Positions 37,863 through 45,105 of a stretch of DNA of 64,000 nt are shown in pieces. Each line of letters begins with the position of its first letter. The first letter of the stretch is position 1. The notes under the pieces are model-generated. The model had not been told where the DNA came from and ran no database searches. It saw only the letters and a list, made by a program, of their open reading frames with translations. Origin of the DNA: JBNKZU01 sp050301795 (GTDB taxonomy: Bacteria; Pseudomonadota; Gammaproteobacteria; Thiohalomonadales; Thiohalomonadaceae); the NCBI GenBank assembly GCA_050301795.1, contig JBNKZU010000008.1:5610-69609 (forward strand), written 5' to 3'. Both the position numbers and the translations under genes were made by a program.

Positions 37863-38758
37863 AACACATCCTGTTGTTTAAGGTCAGCCTCAATCTTCTC
37901 TATCAGTTCATCTAGATGAAAACCCTGAATTGGGCGGGTAATTCGAGTTAAGTTAATATTATCTGCAAGCTTTGCACACTGTTTTAAATGTGTTGATTTT
38001 AAGCCAAGCCCTTCAAGATGCTGAACCCTGTAGGTATTGAATTTAAGAGGGTTAAACTTCTTTACGCCATTAAGTGGTTCAAAAATGAATTCTTCCTGAT
38101 TGTGCGTCCTTAAAACATACCCAGCTTTAACAGGCAATGGTTCTTTACAGAAACTGTCTGTAATCGGATAGGCATATTTTTCTATTTGCAAGCGTATTCG
38201 TTTGAGCTTATTGGTATCAATACCCAGTTTATCTGCGGTGTCCTGCCATAGTTTCATTTGAGGATAACCAGGAAGCACATTTAAATCATCATCAATAACC
38301 GCCAGATCATCAGTCAGCACTTCATAACCTAATTGATGAAATCGTGCTGCAAGGGTCGACTTTCCATTACCTGAATTACCCATAAAGATCACACAACCAT
38401 CACCAAAACGAATTGCATTAGCATGAATTACCAAGCGGTTTCGCTGGTGCATTACAGCACCCATACAGGTGCCTAGCAGGAAAAGGCGAACACTTTGCAT
38501 GTCGGCACCAGACTCAGGCTCAACAATAATCCTGTTGCCATCAGTTATATAAAACCAGGCAATTTCAGGTATATGCAGCCACAATTTATTTTTTGCTAGC
38601 TGACTAAATGGCTTTATTACATCTGGTGTCGATAGACCATTCTTATTTACTTCACCCCTGATTATTTCAATATCTATCGTCGGTTGATCTGTTTCCAGTA
38701 AAGATGGAAGCTCTATATCACTGTTTATATTGAGTCCAAATGCTTTATATCTATACAC
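37859..38758 (-). CDS. HprK-like kinase, copy 2
   Basis: HprK-type fold with P-loop GNSGNGKST and the acidic LTDDLAVIDDD motif. I choose the GTG at 38758 (VYRYKAFGLN) as start: AGGAAA lies at good Shine-Dalgarno distance and the product is then 299 residues, exactly the length of copy 1. An upstream ATG at 38791 would add 11 residues without a good ribosome site. The predicted role is phosphorylation of the C-terminal Ser of the peptide. Confidence 0.82.
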   Translation of the reverse strand: MYRYKAFGLNINSDIELPSLLETDQPTIDIEIIRGEVNKNGLSTPDVIKPFSQLAKNKLWLHIPEIAWFYITDGNRIIVEPESGADMQSVRLFLLGTCMGAVMHQRNRLVIHANAIRFGDGCVIFMGNSGNGKSTLAARFHQLGYEVLTDDLAVIDDDLNVLPGYPQMKLWQDTADKLGIDTNKLKRIRLQIEKYAYPITDSFCKEPLPVKAGYVLRTHNQEEFIFEPLNGVKKFNPLKFNTYRVQHLEGLGLKSTHLKQCAKLADNINLTRITRPIQGFHLDELIEKIEADLKQQDVL

Positions 38759-38929
38759 TATATTTCCTGATGCTTCTGACAAGCATTTCATTTTTTAAAA
38801 GTACAACTAACCAATTCTAATAGGGATCATCGTGCAAAAATAAGAATGTTATTACTTTAAATTATACCAATGAGTCCCGGTTTTTTAGATCGTTTGTTGC
38901 CAATACTACAATTATATATTTTCCAAGAC

Positions 38930-39505
38930 TTAATTTTTACTAATTGCAGATTCTAACCATTTATTTGATATGCAATCTATAACTATATGAATGCGATCAC
39001 TTTCACTTTTATTATTAATAGAATGAGGTTTTGTGAAATCACAATACCAGAGATCGCCCGGAGCCATTTTTACTGAATTCCCTGCGACGATAAAATCAAT
39101 ATCTGGATTTGTAGTAATTGGTACATGTAAACGAGCTACACCATTATCTATACTCAAATCGTAGTCAGTATGCTCCTTAATTTGTGAACCTGCTGTTAGT
39201 TTTAATAATCGCACCGTAGTCAGATCACAGTGAATTTGAGAAAGTACCTCCTGAAAATAACCGCACTGTTTTAGTAGTTCTGTATTTTCCCATTCAGATG
39301 CTGAGGGATCAGAATACATTTGCTGTATAGGATGTGTAGCTCCAACTTTTGCTCTTAGCGGCAAACCACTCCATTCACCTTCGTAGTTATCTGGAACAAA
39401 ATGTTTAATCCACACGTTTTCAGAGACGATGTCAAGATCCGCATGTAATCTACCAACATCAAAAGTTAGGGGTAATTTTTTACAACATGGATAACGTGTT
39501 TCCAT
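38930..39505 (-). CDS. Aspartyl/asparaginyl beta-hydroxylase-like dioxygenase
   Basis: A 191-residue Fe(II)/2-oxoglutarate oxygenase of the AspH type. The metal facial triad is His112-x-Asp114 (EHTDYD) and His161 (KPHSINN); Arg171 and Arg125 are candidates for 2-oxoglutarate binding. It is transcribed toward the kinase 2-sulfotransferase 2-cyclase 2 module, with 171 bp up to the chosen kinase start. It may hydroxylate the single Asp in the tail of the predicted lasso core, but this is inference; a different protein substrate is possible. Confidence 0.85.
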   Translation of the reverse strand: METRYPCCKKLPLTFDVGRLHADLDIVSENVWIKHFVPDNYEGEWSGLPLRAKVGATHPIQQMYSDPSASEWENTELLKQCGYFQEVLSQIHCDLTTVRLLKLTAGSQIKEHTDYDLSIDNGVARLHVPITTNPDIDFIVAGNSVKMAPGDLWYCDFTKPHSINNKSESDRIHIVIDCISNKWLESAISKN

Positions 39506-39538
39506 TTCTCCTCCTGAAATAGTCGTATAATAACCCTG

Positions 39539-40681
39539 TTACGCAATAAGATAGGGATTTAGCCACCCCTGTTTAGTCAATTTTTGTCTGGCCAGTTCCA
39601 TCTGCTCAAAAAGTAGTGGTGGAACTTTTAGTTCAGTAACTGTTTTCTGTTCTATCGCGCCATTATTCAAAGATGAAACTCTTACTAAATAACTCTTGGT
39701 TTGGATTTCATGTATTTTTGGGTCAAATTTTATTACACCTCTTGGGCCATCAACCTCTATTTCCAACAATGCTTTTCCAAAATCTTCACCATTTGATCTT
39801 TTGTCATCTCTTCTTTCATGGGCTTTTGCTATCATCTGTCCTGTTTCATAACCAAGTAATGAATATCCACATACTTCTCGACCTGTCTCCTTAATAATCG
39901 CTTCAGAAAAGTCAATGGCTGCCTCTGATCTCATGTCCCAACAGGAAATATATTTAAATTCTGGTGAATGGTCTTCTATTTCACGCCTGTTAATCTCTGT
40001 AACTGTTGTCGGTAAACAGATAAGAGGTATATTCGTCAGATATTCTCCTTGTTTGTAAGCATTAAAAAATGATATTGCCTCCTTGCCCGAATACAGGCCA
40101 AATATAAAATCAGGATCATTCGTCATTAACTGCTCAAGTTGTTGTGATGGATCCTCTGTTGTTGATTCACGATGAGTAACGGCCGTTTGTTTTATCTGTC
40201 CATCTTTTGCCTCAAGACCTAGCCCAAATGCAAAATTCATCCCATAGCCACCATCATGTATAGCTGCGATACTGCAGGCACTCCCTCCATAGTTTTCGGC
40301 ACCCCAATAACCACTCATCCATGCGGTCTGCCACAAATTAAATGAGTTAACAAAAACATAAGGATCCTGAGCTGTATCAAAAATTAGATCTTCACCCAGT
40401 GTATTGACAATCAATGGAACCCGATTGCTATTGAAAAAACCTTTAAGGTGTTCGACTAAGGCAACATTTAAGGGGGCTATAACAACATCTACCTGATGAT
40501 TTATTAACAGTTTCTGAACTTTTTCTTCAAGAGAATCTCTTTCAGCATTGTAGCTGGTAGACTCGATATATAGCTCGTACTCAATAGAACCCAGACCCAT
40601 TTTAATAGCCGTTATATAGTCTTTTGCAAAGACAGGAATAAAATTTGAACCAGGAACCAGTAAACCAATCTTAAGCGGCAT
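39539..40681 (-). CDS. Branched-chain-type binding-protein-like protein without signal peptide
   Basis: A 380-residue protein with the two-lobed periplasmic-binding fold of LivJ-like receptors (KIGLLVPGSNFIP at the start, FGLYSGKEAISFFNAYKQGEY, YSLLGYETGQMIAKA). It starts directly with the first strand and has no signal sequence, so it appears cytoplasmic, and no permease gene is near. It could be a ligand sensor or a regulator of the cluster. The ligand is unknown. AspH follows after 33 nt. Confidence 0.7.
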   Translation of the reverse strand: MPLKIGLLVPGSNFIPVFAKDYITAIKMGLGSIEYELYIESTSYNAERDSLEEKVQKLLINHQVDVVIAPLNVALVEHLKGFFNSNRVPLIVNTLGEDLIFDTAQDPYVFVNSFNLWQTAWMSGYWGAENYGGSACSIAAIHDGGYGMNFAFGLGLEAKDGQIKQTAVTHRESTTEDPSQQLEQLMTNDPDFIFGLYSGKEAISFFNAYKQGEYLTNIPLICLPTTVTEINRREIEDHSPEFKYISCWDMRSEAAIDFSEAIIKETGREVCGYSLLGYETGQMIAKAHERRDDKRSNGEDFGKALLEIEVDGPRGVIKFDPKIHEIQTKSYLVRVSSLNNGAIEQKTVTELKVPPLLFEQMELARQKLTKQGWLNPYLIA

Positions 40682-40827
40682 AATTATTTCCAGATTATTA
40701 TTGTTTTAAATAATATATGAGTTGTGACAATGACTGTTTTTTTTTGAAAAAATTTAATAGCTCTTAATGAATAGATCATGGCACTTCCATATGCCATTTT
40801 CTTCTAATCTATTAAATGGATCTGTCT

Positions 40828-41451
40828 CTAGTTTCTGGATGGATAGGTTCCAACTACAGCAATACAGTAGTGTAATCCGAGGAACGGGTTTCGATTATAG
40901 AACTCCAGCCCACCTCCTGTATTATCAACCTGAGCAGACGCTGTTAATGGTGTATCCGCGACAACTATCGACTCAGACATCATCTCCTTATTCTCTTTAG
41001 GATCGGGTGGTACATAAGTTTTGACACTATTATCAGAGCTTGTTGGTTTAGCCAACATTTTCCCTGATGGATTCTGTGATGTAGCGTCCACCGCCTCACC
41101 ATAAAGTGCCGCCGTATGGCTATGGCTTGCAGGATTGATCGCTACAACTGCAGAATGAGTATGTATTGGCAGGTTTGCAATACCCAATTTCACATACTCC
41201 TCCCCACTAAGCTGCCCAAGGAAAATGTTCGTAAGACCTGTCCCTAGCCCCACGCCCACAGGGGTACGACCCCGAAGATCAGGAATACCAAAACTGCTAC
41301 GTCCATCACCACCAAAATTTGTACTTAGTAATGAAAATAGTGCTGTATTATCTGAAATCGCCATTATCTGTCCGTTACAATAGGCCCAGCCTCTGGGTGG
41401 AAAATTGTATGGATAAATCGCTATCTCACCTAACAATGGATCTACTGGCAT
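40828..41451 (-). CDS. Phage tail-collar (MdpB-like) protein 1
   Basis: A 207-residue microcystin-dependent-protein/tail-collar family member. The N-terminus LLGEIAIYPYNFPPRGWAYC and DLRGRTPVGVG are the collar signature, followed by HTHSAVV and a Gly/Ser-rich middle, ending YPSRN. It has no signal peptide and no phage genes around it. It is the most diverged of the three tandem copies. A role in display, binding or as a modification target in the island is possible but not shown. Confidence 0.88.
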   Translation of the reverse strand: MPVDPLLGEIAIYPYNFPPRGWAYCNGQIMAISDNTALFSLLSTNFGGDGRSSFGIPDLRGRTPVGVGLGTGLTNIFLGQLSGEEYVKLGIANLPIHTHSAVVAINPASHSHTAALYGEAVDATSQNPSGKMLAKPTSSDNSVKTYVPPDPKENKEMMSESIVVADTPLTASAQVDNTGGGLEFYNRNPFLGLHYCIAVVGTYPSRN

Positions 41452-41520
41452 TTTATCTCTCCTTAATATATTTAAACGGTTTAAGACTCTTTATTCAGAG
41501 CTTGTTATTTACAAACAGCA

Positions 41521-41760
41521 TTAATCTTCCTCCTTCTCTCCCTCACCTACAGGCTCAATTCCGGTAATAATCTGATTATGGTTATCATGAATATATACCG
41601 GGTTTTCATTCCTTAGAATATCTGTAATAAAACTCCCTTCTGACGCTGATGAAAGCTGAATCATTCTGCTGGTGCCATCTTCAAGTTGAAGATTAATACT
41701 TCCTTCATCGTGATCCACATGCCACATTACTGCGTATGACTCTATTTTTTTCATACTCAT
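41521..41760 (-). CDS. Small acidic protein of unknown function
   Basis: A 79-residue acidic ORF (MSMKKIESYAVMWHVDHDEG ... ending EGEKEED) between collar proteins 1 and 2. An AGGAGGATGAGT context gives a strong Shine-Dalgarno just before the ATG. Residues 10-60 look like a beta-rich fold. I do not recognise the family. Being interleaved with the collar genes suggests a related function. Confidence 0.72.
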   Translation of the reverse strand: MSMKKIESYAVMWHVDHDEGSINLQLEDGTSRMIQLSSASEGSFITDILRNENPVYIHDNHNQIITGIEPVGEGEKEED

Positions 41761-41787
41761 CCTCCTGATCTGTTTTAAAAAAATATT

Positions 41788-41949
41788 TCAATAAACCTGG
41801 TCTTTGCCAATATCAACGATTACATCTTGTTCGTATCCACCAGCATGAACCCGTATTGATATTCTGAAGACCGCAGAAACACCAAAATGATTCGTTGTTT
41901 CCAATTCATACTGATATCTGGTATCAGTTTCTGGACGGAAAAATACCAT
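41788..41949 (-). CDS. Possible 53-residue protein overlapping collar protein 2
   Basis: A short minus-strand frame begins at an ATG inside the last codons of collar protein 2 and runs to a TGA at 41788, 28 nt before the next gene. The composition is protein-like (for example TTNHFGVSAVFRISIRVHAG and EQDVIVDIGKDQVY). No clear ribosome site precedes it, so coupling to the overlapping collar gene or a former fusion domain are alternatives. Function unknown. Confidence 0.45.
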   Translation of the reverse strand: MVFFRPETDTRYQYELETTNHFGVSAVFRISIRVHAGGYEQDVIVDIGKDQVY

Positions 41950-42571
41950 CTAATGAAATACAGTAACATAAACCCAGATATGGATTTCGAATCCCAAAAG
42001 CAGCATTACCTCCTGTATCCTGTATCTGCGCAGAAGCTGATAAAGCAGTATCAGCAACGATTATCGATTCTGACATCATCTCCTTGTTTTCTTTAGGATC
42101 TGGAGGCACATAGGTTTTAACGCTATTATCCGAATTTGTTGGTTTTGCCAGCATTTTTCCAGATGGATTCTGTGATGTTGCGTCAACTGCTTCACCATAT
42201 AGTGTTGCTGTATGACTGTGTGATGACGGACTAATTGCTACCGCCGCAGCATGTGTATGAGCTGGCATTTTACTAATATCTAATGTAACAAACTCTGCCC
42301 CCCCATATTCCCCCCAATCTATTGGGTTAAGTCCGGGTCCTGTTCCAATACCAACAGGTGTTCTACCTCGAAGATCAGGTAACCTGAAGTTGGAACGTCC
42401 ATCGCCACCAAAAGTTGTTCCGATCAAGGAAAACAGGGCTGGATTGTCTGTAATAGGTACATATTGACCAATACAATATGCCCATCCTTTTGGTGGAAAA
42501 TTGTATGGATAGATTGCTATTTCTCCGAGTAATGGTTGTTCTGGCATACATATTCTCCTATGTAATGGCAT
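41924..42571 (-). CDS. Phage tail-collar (MdpB-like) protein 2
   Basis: A 215-residue paralogue with the same N-terminal collar motif (LLGEIAIYPYNFPPKGWAYC, DLRGRTPVGIG), HTHAAAV and an end in FPSRN. An internal ATG at residue 9 (MPEQPLLGE), preceded by a good AGGAGAATA, gives a 207-residue protein equal to its paralogues and is the likelier start (42547). The central 100 residues are almost identical to copy 3. Confidence 0.88.
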   Translation of the reverse strand: MPLHRRICMPEQPLLGEIAIYPYNFPPKGWAYCIGQYVPITDNPALFSLIGTTFGGDGRSNFRLPDLRGRTPVGIGTGPGLNPIDWGEYGGAEFVTLDISKMPAHTHAAAVAISPSSHSHTATLYGEAVDATSQNPSGKMLAKPTNSDNSVKTYVPPDPKENKEMMSESIIVADTALSASAQIQDTGGNAAFGIRNPYLGLCYCISLDGIFPSRN

Positions 42572-42642
42572 CTACAGTGAATAATATCTTCCGGTATTGA
42601 AAACCCCGGCCAGATATAAAATATACTACGGTGTGTATCTGT

Positions 42643-43266
42643 CTAATTTCTTGACGGATAGGCTCCTGCCATTGCGATACAGTAGTTTAAACCCACATAT
42701 GGATTTCGAATCCCAAAAGCAGCATTACCTCCTGTGTCCTGTATCTGCGCAGAAGCTGATAAAGCAGTATCAGTAACGATTATCGATTCTGACATCATCT
42801 CCTTGTTTTCTTTAGGATCTGGAGGCACATAGGTTTTAACACTATTATCCGAATTTGTTGGTTTTGCCAGCATTTTTCCAGATGGATTCTGTGATGTTGC
42901 ATCAACTGCTTCACCATATAGTGTTGCTGTATGACTGTGTGATGACGGACTAATTGCTACCGCCGCCGCATGTGTATGAGCTGGCATTTTACTGATATCT
43001 AATGTAACAGACTCTACGCCCCCATACTCCCCCCATCTTATAGGGATAAGTCCGAGCCCTGTTCCAATACCAACAGGTGTTCTACCTCGAAGATCAGGTA
43101 ACCTGAAGTTAGTACGCCCATCGCCACCAAAAGTTATACCGATCAAGGAAAACAGGGCTGTATTGTTAGAAATGGTAATATACTGACCTTCACAATAAGC
43201 CCACCATTTTGGTGGAAAATTGTATGGATAGATTGCGATCTCTCCGATAAGTGGATCCACAGGCAT
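42643..43266 (-). CDS. Phage tail-collar (MdpB-like) protein 3
   Basis: A 207-residue paralogue with the collar N-terminus (LIGEIAIYPYNFPPKWWAYC), DLRGRTPVGIG, HTHAAAV and terminal YPSRN. It is the first of the three collar genes in transcription order. Differences from copy 2 cluster in the N-terminal third and the last 20 residues, leaving a shared core. Confidence 0.88.
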   Translation of the reverse strand: MPVDPLIGEIAIYPYNFPPKWWAYCEGQYITISNNTALFSLIGITFGGDGRTNFRLPDLRGRTPVGIGTGLGLIPIRWGEYGGVESVTLDISKMPAHTHAAAVAISPSSHSHTATLYGEAVDATSQNPSGKMLAKPTNSDNSVKTYVPPDPKENKEMMSESIIVTDTALSASAQIQDTGGNAAFGIRNPYVGLNYCIAMAGAYPSRN

Positions 43267-43356
43267 TTTTTACTCTCCTTATAAATATTAAAAAAATACT
43301 ACTCGTTTTCTGTTATCAACTACCGTTGTACCTTATTATTTTTTAGTAATTCAGGT

Positions 43357-43740
43357 TCACATAAATACATTTGCCCAGTCAGTCTGGAGACGAATATGAT
43401 CAATATATGCAACGGGGCTATAAATATTCACAGGAGACTCATTCCAATAATCTTGATAATAAAATGAAGAACTTGAACTGAGATTCAGTAAGGAGATTCC
43501 TGATTCAAAACAAATGCCTTATATGACTATCATTAAGCCAATCAGACACTCGCACCCTTTTATCATGTACACACTTCCTCCTGGAACCTTTTCTATGGAA
43601 TTATCCGTAACAAGATATTCCACGTCACTTTTTTATTTTCTGAGCTTAAAACCTAGCACAACTATTTTCAGATGCAAATATTCATTTTTAATTGTGCTCA
43701 GAACTTTCGACGACAAAAGAAATCCTCCCTCTAATGAACC
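43357..43740 (-). pseudogene. Decayed coding remnant upstream of the collar genes
   Basis: One minus-strand frame from 43740 to a TGA at 43357 looks like protein (GSLEGGFLLSSK, EYLVTDNSIEKVPGGSVYM, YYQDYWNESPVNIYSPVAYI, RLQTDWANVFM) but contains two in-frame stops (TAA near 43633-43635 and 43519-43521) and has no start for its last 50 codons. I read it as a broken gene. The family is not recognised. The overlapping plus-strand ORF 43514-43843 is taken as its shadow. Confidence 0.35.
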
Positions 43741-43884
43741 ATTGTTATCTGATTATGTTGAGGATTCATCTCAATTGAGAAATCTGATAGCCCCCGTTCA
43801 AAAAAGAGACAAATCGTGTCTCTATTTGGTATCAAGGTATTAATAGGATACCCTTGTGAAGTACTCTATTTTGTATATAAACCA

Positions 43885-45105
43885 ATGATGCCACAGCAAA
43901 TATCAAAACTTGTTCTTGACCTGTTATTTCTACAACAGCCTGTACCCGCAGAGCAGGTGAATTCTCTATCTGAGAATCAGTGGAAAACCATCATGTCCAT
44001 AGTCAAACAACATAGACTAGGGCCCTTACTCTATTGGCGACTAAAACAAGAACAAAAGCATTTGCTAATCCCAGAAGATATCCAAAATTCGTTATCTCAA
44101 CAGTACAAAAAATCAGCCCTTCGTTCATTACAACTTCAACGTGAATTAATCAAATTAAGCGATGCTTTATCTAACGCTAATATTCCATTTATTGCATTAA
44201 AAGGAGCATATCTTGCGTTTTATGCATACCCTGAACCTGCATTAAGGCCTATGCGAGATCTGGATATTCTTGTATCTAAGGAAAATGTTATTCGAGCATA
44301 TAGTTTACTACTTGATTGTGGCTACAAAAAAACAAACAGCGCAGGAGACCCTCAGGCATATATCAATGAAGGACGTAAACACCTGGCACCAATATCAACA
44401 CCAGATAATCTTATAAAGATCGAAATACATTTATCAATATCCAAAAATAACAACCAGAATAATCAATGGGTTCATGATTGCTGGCTACGATCTATTAATA
44501 GAAATGTTGCAAACAAATCAATTACCTTCCTATCTGAAACAGATCTGTTGCTCAACTTGATTGAGCACGCCTCATATCATCATCTATTTGATAACGGTCC
44601 ATTGATTATTTCAGACATTGCCAATCTTATCCAAACACACGTAATAGACTGGAAACTTTTCTGGCAGATATCTGAAAACAATCACTCTACAAGGGGAGCT
44701 CTTCTGGTATTAAAAACTGTTAATCACTATTTTGCTGAGTTACCCATCCAGTGGCCTGCCAATACCTTTATTTCCGTTCCAACTGACGTTATTGATAGCG
44801 CTCTTCTTTTATCTCAGCAGAATATAACTATTGCAAAAGCAAAAAAACGACTGAGCATTCTGGATGGACACGATATCCTCAATTCTATGAAAGTATTAAC
44901 TAAAAAAGCTTTTCCGAGTCGGAATTTTCTTGCAATGATGTATCCTGTATCAACTAACTCTTTAAAGGTATATTTATATTATCCTGTCAATTTTATACGG
45001 CTGATGACGGTAACGATTAGAAGATTATTCCAAATCAGAAATTTGGAAACTACTGACGATTTAACAATAATTAAACAATGGCTATATGATTCCGATCATC
45101 ATTGA
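43885..45105 (+). CDS. PF14907-type nucleotidyltransferase family protein
   Basis: A protein of about 406 residues with a polymerase-beta-like active site: LKGAYLAFYAYPEPALRP followed by MRDLDILV, where the D-x-D pair should bind metal. This matches the uncharacterised nucleotidyltransferase family often found beside HprK-like kinases and B1/B2 genes in lasso clusters. The start is uncertain: I use the ATG at 43885 (MMPQQISKLVLDLLF); a GTG at 43816 with AAGAGAC upstream would add 23 residues. It closes the island and overlaps the convergent gshA stop by 7 nt. Confidence 0.8.
   Translation: MMPQQISKLVLDLLFLQQPVPAEQVNSLSENQWKTIMSIVKQHRLGPLLYWRLKQEQKHLLIPEDIQNSLSQQYKKSALRSLQLQRELIKLSDALSNANIPFIALKGAYLAFYAYPEPALRPMRDLDILVSKENVIRAYSLLLDCGYKKTNSAGDPQAYINEGRKHLAPISTPDNLIKIEIHLSISKNNNQNNQWVHDCWLRSINRNVANKSITFLSETDLLLNLIEHASYHHLFDNGPLIISDIANLIQTHVIDWKLFWQISENNHSTRGALLVLKTVNHYFAELPIQWPANTFISVPTDVIDSALLLSQQNITIAKAKKRLSILDGHDILNSMKVLTKKAFPSRNFLAMMYPVSTNSLKVYLYYPVNFIRLMTVTIRRLFQIRNLETTDDLTIIKQWLYDSDHH

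Larger units (their letters stand above)
28604..38758. repeat. Duplicated cyclase-sulfotransferase-kinase module
   Basis: Segments 28604-32313 and 35055-38758 encode the same three proteins in the same order and strand with nearly the same lengths (637/637, 298/297 and 299/299 residues) and similar tight junctions. The proteins are highly similar along their whole length, so this is a tandem duplication that has since diverged. The spacer between copies carries the plus-strand PqqD gene, the precursor and the U32/sulfotransferase gene. Confidence 0.9.
41924..43266. repeat. Recent duplication of collar genes 2 and 3
   Basis: The segments around 41980-42420 and 42700-43140 are nearly identical at the nucleotide level with a few scattered substitutions, whereas collar gene 1 has diverged. 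This indicates a recent tandem duplication or gene conversion. Confidence 0.85.

Noticed and set aside
40712..40827. Open frame past the end of collar gene 1 (minus strand)
   Set aside because: It looks partly protein-like but has no start codon context and is probably chance read-through of a non-coding spacer.
40828..43266. Collar genes as part of a prophage
   Set aside because: No capsid, tail tube, terminase, portal or integrase genes nearby; the family also exists outside phages.
43514..43843. Plus-strand 109-residue ORF
   Set aside because: Residue composition is unlike a protein, there is no ribosome site, and the opposite strand shows better coding character; treated as a shadow of a decayed gene.
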